From contig UQID01000001.1 of assembly GCA_900541045.1 (NCBI GenBank), forward strand, positions 62,001 to 126,000: a stretch of DNA of 64,000 nucleotides. Direction: 5' to 3'. The position numbers were made by a program, and so were the translations under genes. The DNA is from an uncultured Collinsella sp. (GTDB lineage: Bacteria > Actinomycetota > Coriobacteriia > Coriobacteriales > Coriobacteriaceae). Position 1 is the stretch's first letter. Each line of letters opens with the position of its first letter. Shown in pieces: positions 25,050 to 32,945 of the stretch. A model generated the notes under the pieces. The model saw only the letters and a list, made by a program, of their open reading frames with translations. It was not told the DNA's origin and made no database searches.

Positions 25050-25469
25050 ATGATTAAAGAGCTTTGCCACGACGAGGCTATCCTGTCCCAGCGTTGCGAG
25101 GTTGCGACCGTCGAGGACGAGTCGGTTGCTCAGGACCTGATCGATACCATTAAGTCGCTCGACGATGCCGGCTGCCTTGCCGCTAACCAGATTGGCGTTA
25201 CCAAGAAGGTCTGCGTCTACCTGGACGACGCCGGCGAGCCCCACGTGCTCTACAACCCCCGTCTGGTGTTTGGCCTGGGCGCCAGCAAGATGGAGGAGAG
25301 CTGCCTGACGCACGAGGAGGTCACCAAGTCCACGCGCTATATCAAGTGCAAGGTCGCTTATGACGTGATCGTCGACGGCAAGATGCGCGAGCGCAAGCAG
25401 GACTTTGTGGGCTTCGAGGCGCAGATGATTCAACACATGATTGACCACTGTCTAGGAAAGTTGGTCTAA
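25050..25469 (+). CDS. Peptide-deformylase-like protein with altered HExxH motif
   Basis: A 139-residue protein of the deformylase fold. Motif 1 is AGCLAANQIG (normally GxGLAAxQ), motif 2 is EESCLTH (normally EGCLS), and motif 3 is QHMIDH (normally QHExDH). The metal ligands Cys and both His are kept, but the catalytic glutamate is replaced by Met. The protein may bind metal without deformylating. A second family member with a different change lies at 39111-39521. ATG 25050 is preceded by GGAGGAACGT. Confidence 0.85.
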   Translation: MIKELCHDEAILSQRCEVATVEDESVAQDLIDTIKSLDDAGCLAANQIGVTKKVCVYLDDAGEPHVLYNPRLVFGLGASKMEESCLTHEEVTKSTRYIKCKVAYDVIVDGKMRERKQDFVGFEAQMIQHMIDHCLGKLV

Positions 25470-25570
25470 GGGGACCAAAGCACCGCACCTTGCCGCTCAA
25501 TCGTCGCTCGCGTACCTTAAGTACGCTTCGCTCCTCTTTCGTGGCAATCTGCGGTACTTTGACCCCTTAG
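25469..25570. repeat. Large imperfect inverted repeat with inner hairpin
   Basis: GGGGACCAAAGCACCGCA at the left end pairs imperfectly with TGCGGTACTTTGACCCC at the right end. Inside are GCGTAC-CTTAA-GTACGC and the near-symmetric GTCGCTCGCG / CGCTTCGCTCC blocks. It starts at the stop codon of the deformylase-like gene and looks like a structured intergenic repeat rather than coding DNA. Confidence 0.6.
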
Positions 25571-25614
25571 ACGACCTGCGGGGTTAACTTGGTTGAGTTT
25601 ATCCTGCTTGAATA

Positions 25615-25650
25615 GTCCGGGCGTGACATTGTTGTCATGTCCGGGCTTTT
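25615..25650 (+). terminator. Terminator downstream of deformylase-like gene
   Basis: GTCCGGGCGTGACA and TGTCATGTCCGGGC pair with one bulge and G-T pairs, then TTTTGTGTTT follows. It lies after the large inverted repeat and before the hydrolase gene on the same strand. Confidence 0.65.
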
Positions 25651-25713
25651 GTGTTTAGCCCCTTTTTGTTTGGAGACAATAACCTTAGCAAGAACGTAAA
25701 GCTAGGAGGCGCC

Positions 25714-26679
25714 ATGTGTACGAGCATTCGATTTACCGATAATTCTGGCCACATGTATCTAGGCCGCAACCTCGACTGGAGCTTTGACTATGGCCAACAG
25801 GTTCGCGTGATGCCTCGCGGGTTTCACATTCCGTATTCGTTTATCGACGACGCAACAGCGGCACACGCGGTGATCGGTATGTGCATCGATTACAAGAACT
25901 ATCCCATGTTCTTCGACTGCGGCAACGATGCGGGCCTCGCCGTGGCGGGTCTCAATTTCCCGGGTTATGCCGAGTATGCCGAGGACCCTGTCGACGGCAA
26001 GACCAATATCGCGGCCTATGAGTTTCCCCTGTGGGTGGCAGCGACGTTCTCGACGGTCGATGAGGTCGAGGCCGCGCTGCGCGACACGGTGATTGTCGCC
26101 AAATCTGCCGGAGAGGGGCTGGGCGTGTCGCTGCTCCATTGGATTATCGGCGACAGCCAGCGCAGCATCGTGGTCGAGATGATGGCTGACGGCCTGCATG
26201 TATACGACGATCCGGTCGACACCCTTGCCAACCAGCCGACCTTCCCGTGGCACATGGAAAACCTACGCACCTATATCACCGCCACAAGCGATTTTCCGCA
26301 GACGGCGACGTGGCGTGGCGCCGAGCTTAAGCCCTATGGAGCCGGTGCCGGCATGCGCGGCATTCCCGGCGACTGCTATTCGCCGAGCCGTTTTGTAAAG
26401 GCGGCGTATCTCAATGCCAATTACCCGCAAAAGGAGAGCGAGACCGAAAACGTCGTCCGTATGTTCCGCTCGCTCGAGGGCGTGGTGATGATTGAGGGGG
26501 CGTCCAGGATGGGCGATGGCAAGTTCGAGAAGACTATCTACACCGGATGCTTTAGCGCGCGCACGGGCAATTATTACTACGCGATGTATGGGGATCCGTC
26601 GATTCGCTACGTGAGCCTGATGGATGCCGAGGGCGCGAGCCCCGATAGACTCGTGGTTCCCGAGCCGCGTCGTTCGTAG
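25714..26679 (+). CDS. Choloylglycine hydrolase family (bile-salt-hydrolase-like)
   Basis: A 321-residue N-terminal-nucleophile amidase. It starts MCTSIRF, so Cys2 becomes the nucleophile after Met removal. Other family residues are present: Arg and Asp in YLGRNLDWSF, Asn in NDAGLAVAGLNFPG, Asn in NQPTFPWHMENL, and Arg in YSPSRFVKAAY. The GLNFPG and NQPTFPW segments favour bile salt hydrolase over penicillin V acylase, but substrate choice cannot be settled by eye. It would act in the cytoplasm, removing glycine or taurine from conjugated bile acids. AGGAGGCGCC precedes the ATG; it is a single gene with its own terminator. Confidence 0.88.
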   Translation: MCTSIRFTDNSGHMYLGRNLDWSFDYGQQVRVMPRGFHIPYSFIDDATAAHAVIGMCIDYKNYPMFFDCGNDAGLAVAGLNFPGYAEYAEDPVDGKTNIAAYEFPLWVAATFSTVDEVEAALRDTVIVAKSAGEGLGVSLLHWIIGDSQRSIVVEMMADGLHVYDDPVDTLANQPTFPWHMENLRTYITATSDFPQTATWRGAELKPYGAGAGMRGIPGDCYSPSRFVKAAYLNANYPQKESETENVVRMFRSLEGVVMIEGASRMGDGKFEKTIYTGCFSARTGNYYYAMYGDPSIRYVSLMDAEGASPDRLVVPEPRRS

Positions 26680-26703
26680 CCGCTAGCTTTACTGCAATGC
26701 AAG

Positions 26704-26737
26704 GCGGCCCTGCGTCTCCCGTGAGATGCAGGGCCGC
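26704..26737. terminator. Terminator between hydrolase and kup
   Basis: GCGGCCCTGCGTCTC and GAGATGCAGGGCCGC form a 15-bp stem with one G-T pair and a four-base loop, between two convergent genes. Confidence 0.75.
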
Positions 26738-26758
26738 TGTCGTTGATTTGTGACGTCG

Positions 26759-28990
26759 CTAGAAGTTGGCGTCGTTGAGTTGTTCGCTCTCGAGGCCGTC
26801 GAGCAGTTGCTGTTCGGGCGTATCGGCGACGCTCTCGAGTAACTCGGTGGGGTCGACGTTCATGTTCCTACCGGCTTCGTTGCCGTTGACCAGGTCGTCC
26901 GAGAAGATATCGACTTCCATTTCCTCGGCCTCTTCGATCTGAACCTCGAGCGGCACCTGGGTGCGCACGAGCTTAACGGCCGGGCGCATGCGGGCAAACA
27001 GCGGCACGTACTCGATGATGATGGCCGAGTTCTCAAGACCGTACCAGCGTGCCGGGCTTCCGCAGGCGCGGCGGACGGCGTACTTGATGGCCATGACGCG
27101 GTGGTCGTTGCGGTTGATGTCCGTTTCGGGGGCAAGCATCTTGCGCAGCATGCAAAAACGGAAGTCGCCCACGTTGCCGCGCGTCTCGTAGATGGAGTAG
27201 GTGTGATGCTGCGGCGGCAGCTCGCCCGATGCCATCAAGTCGCCAACAATCTGGCGCAGGTAGGCATTGATGCGCTGGTTGACCTTAAAGCCCAGGTCCA
27301 AGCGCACGCGGAACAAAAAGTCCGTGCCAAAGGTCTCGACGGAATACTCGTGCGTATAGGGCTCGTCGGTAACGTGCACGTTGATGAACCAGTATGCCTT
27401 GGCGCGCTTGGGATGCTTATCCAAGATGGAATAGAGCACGTCGCGGTCGAGCGTGAGCGGGTCGGGACTGTTGGTAAGGAACACCAGATTGTCGGCGAGC
27501 ACGGGGTAGGTCTCGTCGTTGCGCAGGCGGTCGAGCTGGTCAATGTACTTGGAGACGGGCAGCAGGATCGTCTGCGTGCGCTCGATGGCGGTGCCGCGGC
27601 GCCACACGTACATAAGGCCAAACAGCAGTGCGGCCAGGAAGATCATCACATAGCCGCCGTCAAAGAACATGGTGAGGCACGAGGCAAAGAAGCACAGCTC
27701 AATGGCACCGAAGAGCAGGGCGAAGACGCAGGCGCCCAGCTTGTGCTTGAGAATGCCAGCGATATAGCTCGTCAAAAGCGTCGTGGTCATGAGCATGGTC
27801 ACGGTAATGGCGAGGCCGTAGGCGCTCTCCATGCGCTCGGAGTTTTGGAACAGCAGCACGATGAAGATGCAGCCGACCCACATGATGTTGTTGACGAGCG
27901 GAATATAGAGCTGGCCCTTGGTGTCGCTGGGGTAGTGGATGCGCAGATGCGGCATAAGGTTGAGGCGCGTGGCCTCGGATACCAGCGAGAACGAGCCGGT
28001 GATGAGCGCCTGCGAGGCGATGATGGCCGCTACGGCCGAAAGCACGATGGCAAAGGGGCGCAGGGGCTCAGGGAGCATCATATAGAACGGGTTGACGATA
28101 TCCATCGCGGGCATCTGGGGGTTGGAGTTATTGGCGAGCAGCCAAGCGCCTTGACCCAGATAGTTGAGGATAAGGGCCGCCTTAACAAACGGCCAGGATA
28201 CATAGATGTTGGCCTTGCCAACGTGACCCATGTCCGAGTAGAGGGCCTCGGCGCCGGTCGTCGACAGGAAGACAAAGCCGAGCACCATGATGCCCGAGTG
28301 GTTGATGGGCGAGAACAGAAACATGACGCCGCGGATGGGGTTGAGCGCGCGCAGGATGGACAGGTTACCGAGCATGTTGAACAGGCCGGCGCCTGCCAGG
28401 AACAGGAACCACAGCGTCATGAGCGGGCCGAACAGCTTACCGATCGACGAGGTACCAGCGCGCTGCATGGCAAATAGGCCGCAGATAATGATGATGGTAA
28501 TAATGATGACGTTGGTTTGCCCGTCACCCAATAGCGCGTGGCCCCACTCGATGGTGCGCAGGCCCTCAATGGCTGTAGTGACCGTGACCGCGGGGGTGAG
28601 GATGCCGTCGGCGAGCAGCGCCGCGCCGCCGATCATGGCGGGGAGAATCAGCCACGGCGCCACTTTGCGCACCAAGTTAAACAGGGCGAAGATGCCGCCT
28701 TCGTTGTGGTTGTCGGCCTTCATGGCGATTACCACGTACTTGACCGTGGTCACGAGCGTCATGGTCCAGATGACGAGTGAAAGCGCGCCCAGGATCATGT
28801 CCTCGCTGACGGTACCGATGCCGCCGTTGTTGGCGACGATTGATTTCATGGTGTACATGGGGCTCGTGCCGATGTCGCCATAGACGACGCCGAGCGTTAC
28901 GAGCAGCATGCCAGCGGAGAGGGGGATGGCTCCGTGCCCGCCTTGCCCGCGCTGGTCTTGGAGGTTTGCCTCCAGTTTATTGTGTGCCAC
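26759..28990 (-). CDS. kup: Low-affinity potassium uptake protein Kup
   Basis: A Kup/HAK/KUP transporter of about 743 residues: a dozen N-terminal membrane segments starting GVVYGDIGTSPMYTMKS (the family hallmark), then a long cytoplasmic C-terminal domain ending in a very acidic tail. It imports K+ with protons. I prefer the GTG at 28990 (product VAHNKLEAN...), which has AAGGGAG five bases upstream. ATG 29008 would add six residues but has no ribosome site and lies in the dyad TAGACA-N10-TGTCTA. No c-di-AMP riboswitch is visible in the leader. Confidence 0.92.
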   Translation of the reverse strand: MAHNKLEANLQDQRGQGGHGAIPLSAGMLLVTLGVVYGDIGTSPMYTMKSIVANNGGIGTVSEDMILGALSLVIWTMTLVTTVKYVVIAMKADNHNEGGIFALFNLVRKVAPWLILPAMIGGAALLADGILTPAVTVTTAIEGLRTIEWGHALLGDGQTNVIIITIIIICGLFAMQRAGTSSIGKLFGPLMTLWFLFLAGAGLFNMLGNLSILRALNPIRGVMFLFSPINHSGIMVLGFVFLSTTGAEALYSDMGHVGKANIYVSWPFVKAALILNYLGQGAWLLANNSNPQMPAMDIVNPFYMMLPEPLRPFAIVLSAVAAIIASQALITGSFSLVSEATRLNLMPHLRIHYPSDTKGQLYIPLVNNIMWVGCIFIVLLFQNSERMESAYGLAITVTMLMTTTLLTSYIAGILKHKLGACVFALLFGAIELCFFASCLTMFFDGGYVMIFLAALLFGLMYVWRRGTAIERTQTILLPVSKYIDQLDRLRNDETYPVLADNLVFLTNSPDPLTLDRDVLYSILDKHPKRAKAYWFINVHVTDEPYTHEYSVETFGTDFLFRVRLDLGFKVNQRINAYLRQIVGDLMASGELPPQHHTYSIYETRGNVGDFRFCMLRKMLAPETDINRNDHRVMAIKYAVRRACGSPARWYGLENSAIIIEYVPLFARMRPAVKLVRTQVPLEVQIEEAEEMEVDIFSDDLVNGNEAGRNMNVDPTELLESVADTPEQQLLDGLESEQLNDANF

Positions 28991-29090
28991 GAGGACTCCC
29001 TTAGACATCTGGTTATCTGTCTAGGACAAAAAAACTTTATGCCGTCTTTATACATACAAGAGCAGTTTGGCACATCGGGTTATTTTAGAC

Positions 29091-29114
29091 AATAATCCTC
29101 AGCTGGGGATTATT
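29091..29114 (-). terminator. AT-rich hairpin after eamA-like gene
   Basis: AATAATCC and GGATTATT form an 8-bp stem 35 bases downstream of the EamA gene stop on the minus strand, followed by TGTCTAAAAT. It could be a weak terminator or an operator for kup. Confidence 0.4.
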
Positions 29115-29148
29115 TATCTACGCAGGTAGCAATTCAAAGCAGGGGCTT

Positions 29149-30060
29149 TTAAGCACGTACTGTCTGGGCGATGCCAGCCTTGGCGTTTGCGCGTTTGCCG
29201 GCGAGTTCGCAAAAAATCGCGCCGCCGATGATAAGCGCGGCGCCCATCAGGCGGACCGGTGTTATGGCTTCGCCCAAAAGGACGGCCGAGAACACGACCG
29301 CCGAAAGCGGCTCGAGGTAGCCGACGACGGCGACGGTCTGGACGGGCAGCTTGGCGACGGCGCTAAAGTAGAGCAGGCAACCAATGCCGGTGTTGACGAC
29401 GCCGAGCATAGCGACGGCGCGCCAATCAATACTGGCGGCGACGCCGGCGGACAGGAACGAGGGAGCGCCCTGCGTGATGAGCGTGAGGACCAGTGCGGTC
29501 ACAAAGGCGGCGCTCACCTGGAGCGCGGAGTTCTCGAGGCCCTCGATGTGCGGCGCACCCTTGCTGGCGATGACCATCAATGCATAGCAGAAGGCCGAGG
29601 CGATTCCACAGACGATGCCCGCAATGGGCATATTGCCGCCTAGACCTTGCGCTGCAATGAGAAAAGCACCGCAGGCGACGGCGACAAAGCCGGCGATTTT
29701 GCCGCCGGTCAGCTTTTCGCCAAAGATGAGCGGGGAGAGCGCCATGACAATGATGGGGCCGCAGTAGTACAGCAGCGAGGATACGCCGACGCCGATCGTC
29801 TGGTAGGCGCGGAACAGAAAAATCCAGCTGGCGCCCAGCGCAGCTCCCGAGAGGAGGAGGGCCGCGGCTTCGCGGGGACGAGATGGCGCCTGCAGTTTAT
29901 GGTGTTGGGTGATGGCGAGGATAGTGACAAGCGAGAGAGCGCCCAAAAACGTGCGTAGCAGCACGATATCGGAGCTCGGCAGCACGATGGCAGCGGCGAT
30001 GATGCCGTTGGAGCCAAACAATAGCAATGCTGCTAAGTACGTAAACAGTCCGTTGTTCAT
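29149..30060 (-). CDS. EamA/DMT-superfamily exporter
   Basis: A 303-residue protein with ten hydrophobic helices in two EamA repeats (about 5-140 and 155-290), typical of drug/metabolite transporters of the RhaT/YdcZ group. Such proteins usually export amino acids, nucleosides or similar metabolites; the substrate is unknown. It is divergent from a LysR gene with a good operator between them, so it is probably that regulator's target. ATG 30060 follows GGGGATAG. Confidence 0.88.
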   Translation of the reverse strand: MNNGLFTYLAALLLFGSNGIIAAAIVLPSSDIVLLRTFLGALSLVTILAITQHHKLQAPSRPREAAALLLSGAALGASWIFLFRAYQTIGVGVSSLLYYCGPIIVMALSPLIFGEKLTGGKIAGFVAVACGAFLIAAQGLGGNMPIAGIVCGIASAFCYALMVIASKGAPHIEGLENSALQVSAAFVTALVLTLITQGAPSFLSAGVAASIDWRAVAMLGVVNTGIGCLLYFSAVAKLPVQTVAVVGYLEPLSAVVFSAVLLGEAITPVRLMGAALIIGGAIFCELAGKRANAKAGIAQTVRA

Positions 30061-30089
30061 GCGCTTCTATCCCCTCTATATCCGAGCAT

Positions 30090-30106
30090 GTTCACTATGG
30101 GTGAAC
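30090..30106. promoter_or_regulatory. LysR-type operator between eamA-like and LysR genes
   Basis: GTTCAC-TATGG-GTGAAC is a perfect dyad, also fitting T-N11-A. TATAAT at 30128-30133 downstream is a clear -10 box for the LysR gene. Confidence 0.65.
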
Positions 30107-30178
30107 TGGCTTTAGAAGAAAAGCGAATATAATGCATGGAAAACATGACAAAAACTCATACAAGGGTGGGGACGTGCC

Positions 30179-31036
30179 GTGGAGACCAATATCCAAAAGA
30201 TGCAAGTGCTGCTCGAGACGGTGCGTGCCGGCAGCTTTACGCGTGCTGCAGAGCGGCTGAGCTATTCGCAGTCGGGCGTGAGCCGCATGGTGGGCGACCT
30301 TGAGGCAGACTGGGGTTTTAAGGTGCTTGATCGCAGCCGCGAGGGCGTGGTGCTTTCTGCCGACGGGCGGCAGGTCATGCCGGCAGTCGAGGCGTTATGC
30401 GAAGAGTTTGGCCGCCTGCAGCGACGCGTGGACGAGATGCGAGGGCTAATGCGCGGCAAGATCTGTATCGGTACGTTTTCGAGTGTGGCGACTCATGTAC
30501 TGCCGCCGGTGATCGCGCGCTTTCGCGCCGATCATCCGGATGTCGATTACGAGCTGCTGATGGGTGATTACTCCGAGATTGAGCAATGGGTGGCGGAAGG
30601 CCGCTGCGACCTGGGCTTTATCCCGCGTGATCCCCGAGAAAACGGCATGGCATCGCGGTCTTTGGTGCGCGACGAGTTGATGGCGGTAGTGCCGGCAGGC
30701 TCTTTGCTTGCCACGGCGGAGGTCGTTTCTCTTGCCGATTTAGCCAACGAGCAGTTTATTCTGCTAGAACGCGGCACCGATGACGAGATTACGCCGCTGT
30801 TCCGTCGGGCGGGGCTGACGGTGTGCTCCAAGCTGTCGACCTGGGATGATTATGCGATTATGGCTATGGTCGAGGACGGCCTGGGCGTGAGCATTCTTCC
30901 CGCGCTCATCTTGCGCCGTTGTCAGTTCGATGTTGCCGTGCGTTCGCTCGAGGGACATCCCCATCGGCAGATCAACGCCATATATCGAACGGCCGATGTT
31001 TCGCTTGCCGCCGCCCGTTTTCTCGAATACCTCTAA
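30179..31036 (+). CDS. LysR-family regulator of the divergent exporter
   Basis: A 285-residue LysR regulator: winged helix at the N-terminus (SFTRAAERLSYSQSGVSRMV) and a periplasmic-binding-protein-like effector domain (KICIGTFSSVATHVLPPVIARF, DDYAIMAMVEDGLGVSILP). The start is GTG at 30179, after AGGGTGGGG. It is transcribed away from the EamA exporter gene, the usual layout for a LysR regulator and its target. The effector is unknown. Confidence 0.9.
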   Translation: METNIQKMQVLLETVRAGSFTRAAERLSYSQSGVSRMVGDLEADWGFKVLDRSREGVVLSADGRQVMPAVEALCEEFGRLQRRVDEMRGLMRGKICIGTFSSVATHVLPPVIARFRADHPDVDYELLMGDYSEIEQWVAEGRCDLGFIPRDPRENGMASRSLVRDELMAVVPAGSLLATAEVVSLADLANEQFILLERGTDDEITPLFRRAGLTVCSKLSTWDDYAIMAMVEDGLGVSILPALILRRCQFDVAVRSLEGHPHRQINAIYRTADVSLAAARFLEYL

Positions 31037-31095
31037 ACGTGTACACGCCATTGTTTGCTTTGGGCAGATCTCGGAGTCCGATACATTTTCTTATG

Positions 31096-31177
31096 AAATT
31101 GAACTTTCGAATGAAGCGCCGCGTTATACTGCTTGCTAAATTGAACCATGGTTCAATTCATGTTCTATAAATTGAAC
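31096..31177. promoter_or_regulatory. Operator array of the HTH-aminotransferase gene
   Basis: AAATTGAAC occurs at 31096-31104, 31138-31146 and 31169-31177. The middle copy is half of a perfect 20-bp palindrome (31139-31158, AATTGAACCA and TGGTTCAATT). The spacings of 42 and 31 bases are close to four and three helical turns. TATACT at 31125-31130 is a possible -10 box inside the array. Likely autoregulation by the encoded HTH domain. Confidence 0.75.
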
Positions 31178-31198
31178 TTTGCCAGCAAGGAGGTTCCT

Positions 31199-32719
31199 GT
31201 GGCCCAAGAGACGTTTAGCGATCGCCTGCGACAGACTATGTCCGATCGCGACGTTCGCCAGTCGGACGTGATCCGCGCATCGGAGATGCTCGGCAAAAAA
31301 CTCGGCAAGAGTCAGATGAGCCAATATGTGAGCGGCAAGACGACCCCGCGGCGCGATGTGGCTGAGCTGCTCGCCCGTATTTTGGAGGTCGATGTTACCT
31401 GGCTGCTTGCCGGCGACGCCGATCAAGGCGAGGCATCATCACCCCGCAACGATTCCAAGCCCGAACCCCATCCCTCAGCTCAAATTGCAAGGAGCACCAC
31501 CATGCGCACTTTTTCTAAATCCACCAAGCTCGATAACGTCCTGTATGACGTTCGCGGCCCCGTCGTCGACGAGGCCGCCCGTATGGAGGACGAGGGCGAG
31601 CGCATCCTCAAGCTCAATATCGGTAACCCGGCGCCCTTCGGTTTCCGCACGCCCGATGAGGTCATCAAGGACATGCGCCAGCAGCTGCCCGACTGCGAAG
31701 GCTATTCCAACTCGCGCGGCCTGTTCTCCGCGCGCAAGGCGATCATGCAGTATTCGCAGATCAAGGGCCTGCCCAACGTTCAGATGGAGCATATCTACAC
31801 GGGCAACGGCGTGTCCGAGCTCATTCAGCTTTCGATGAACGCGCTGCTCGACAACGGCGATGAGATTCTGATCCCCAGCCCCGACTACCCGCTGTGGACG
31901 GCGTGCGCGACCCTTGCCGGCGGCCATCCTGTGCACTACCTGTGCGACGAGCAGGCGGATTGGTATCCCGACCTGGAGGATATGGAGTCCAAGATCACGA
32001 GCGCGACCAAAGCCCTCGTCATCATCAACCCCAACAACCCCACGGGCTCCGTTTACCCGCGTGAGGTGCTCGAGGGCATCGTTGAGGTTGCGCGCAGGCA
32101 CCAGCTCATGATTTTTGCAGACGAGATTTACGACCGCCTGTGCATGGACGGCTACGAGCACGTCTCGATTGCCTCGCTCGCCCCCGACCTGCCCTGCGTT
32201 ACCTTTAGTGGCCTTTCCAAGTCGCACATGATTGCGGGCTATCGTATTGGCTGGATGGTGCTTTCGGGCAACCAGCGCTGCATGAGCGACTTCATCATGG
32301 GTATCAACATGCTCTCCAACATGCGCCTGTGCTCCAACGTGCCGGCTCAGTCGATCGTTCAGACGGCACTCGGTGGTCATCAGTCCGTTAACGACTACAT
32401 CCGTCCCGGCGGCCGTGTCTACGAGCAGCGCAACTTTGTGTATGAGGCGCTCAACAAGATTGACGGCATCTCGGTGGTTAAGCCGCGCGCGGCGTTCTAC
32501 ATCTTCCCCAAGATGGATGTGAAGAAGTTCAACATCACCGATGACGAGCAGTTCGCCCTTGACCTGCTGCACGAGAAGAAGATCCTGATCACGCGCGGCG
32601 GCGGCTTCAACTGGGCTGAGCCCGACCACTTCCGTATCGTGTACCTGCCGCGCATGGAAGTACTCAAGGAGTCCCTCGAAGACCTCGCCGACTTCTTCGA
32701 TCACTACCGCCAGGCGTAA
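31199..32719 (+). CDS. HTH (XRE-like)-aminotransferase class I fusion
   Basis: A 506-residue protein with two parts. Residues 1-75 are a Cro/CI-type helix-turn-helix (DRLRQTMSDRDVRQSDVIRA, SQMSQYVSGKTTPRRDVAELLA). After a short linker, residues from about 101 are a full fold-type I aminotransferase like AlaA/AlaT (NIGNPAPFGF, NPNNPTGSVY, FADEIYDRL, PLP lysine in SGLSKSHMIAGYRIGW). It starts at GTG 31199 with AAGGAGG. A second ribosome site (AAGGAG) precedes ATG 31501 at the first residue of the enzyme, so a short enzyme-only form is possible. The order resembles MocR regulators but with a different DNA-binding domain. Confidence 0.9.
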   Translation: MAQETFSDRLRQTMSDRDVRQSDVIRASEMLGKKLGKSQMSQYVSGKTTPRRDVAELLARILEVDVTWLLAGDADQGEASSPRNDSKPEPHPSAQIARSTTMRTFSKSTKLDNVLYDVRGPVVDEAARMEDEGERILKLNIGNPAPFGFRTPDEVIKDMRQQLPDCEGYSNSRGLFSARKAIMQYSQIKGLPNVQMEHIYTGNGVSELIQLSMNALLDNGDEILIPSPDYPLWTACATLAGGHPVHYLCDEQADWYPDLEDMESKITSATKALVIINPNNPTGSVYPREVLEGIVEVARRHQLMIFADEIYDRLCMDGYEHVSIASLAPDLPCVTFSGLSKSHMIAGYRIGWMVLSGNQRCMSDFIMGINMLSNMRLCSNVPAQSIVQTALGGHQSVNDYIRPGGRVYEQRNFVYEALNKIDGISVVKPRAAFYIFPKMDVKKFNITDDEQFALDLLHEKKILITRGGGFNWAEPDHFRIVYLPRMEVLKESLEDLADFFDHYRQA

Positions 32720-32740
32720 CGGCAAAGGTAGCCTGTAATG

Positions 32741-32778
32741 AAACGGTCGGCCCGCAACGGATGCGGGCCGACCGTTTT
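32741..32778 (+). terminator. Terminator of HTH-aminotransferase gene
   Basis: AAACGGTCGGCCCGC and GCGGGCCGACCGTTT form a 15-bp stem followed by TTCTG. Confidence 0.88.
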
Positions 32779-32847
32779 CTGTCTAAGCCCGTGCTGTTAG
32801 CGCTTGTCTCGTTGAGCGGGCGAGGTTCGCGCGTGAGCGGTAAGTTC

Positions 32848-32864
32848 TATTCCAAAATGGAATA
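32848..32864. promoter_or_regulatory. LysR-type operator of the amidohydrolase/ceramidase/PTS cluster
   Basis: TATTCC-AAAAT-GGAATA is a perfect dyad fitting T-N11-A. It is centred about 64 bases before the start site predicted from the promoter at 32884-32913. Confidence 0.65.
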
Positions 32865-32883
32865 CAGTGGGCTTAAGCTGGAA

Positions 32884-32913
32884 TTGATGTCCGGGTACCT
32901 GCTTTTCTAGAAT
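32884..32913 (+). promoter_or_regulatory. Candidate promoter of the amidohydrolase/ceramidase/PTS cluster
   Basis: TTGATG at 32884-32889 and TAGAAT at 32908-32913 are separated by 18 bases. It lies just upstream of the first gene of the cluster. Confidence 0.55.
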
Positions 32914-32945
32914 GTTTTCAACAAGATGAAAGGCGGTTCCAACCA

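Noticed and set aside
28991..29148. c-di-AMP (ydaO) riboswitch upstream of kup
   Set aside because: The space is short and none of the conserved ydaO blocks is visible. Only AT-rich dyads are seen.
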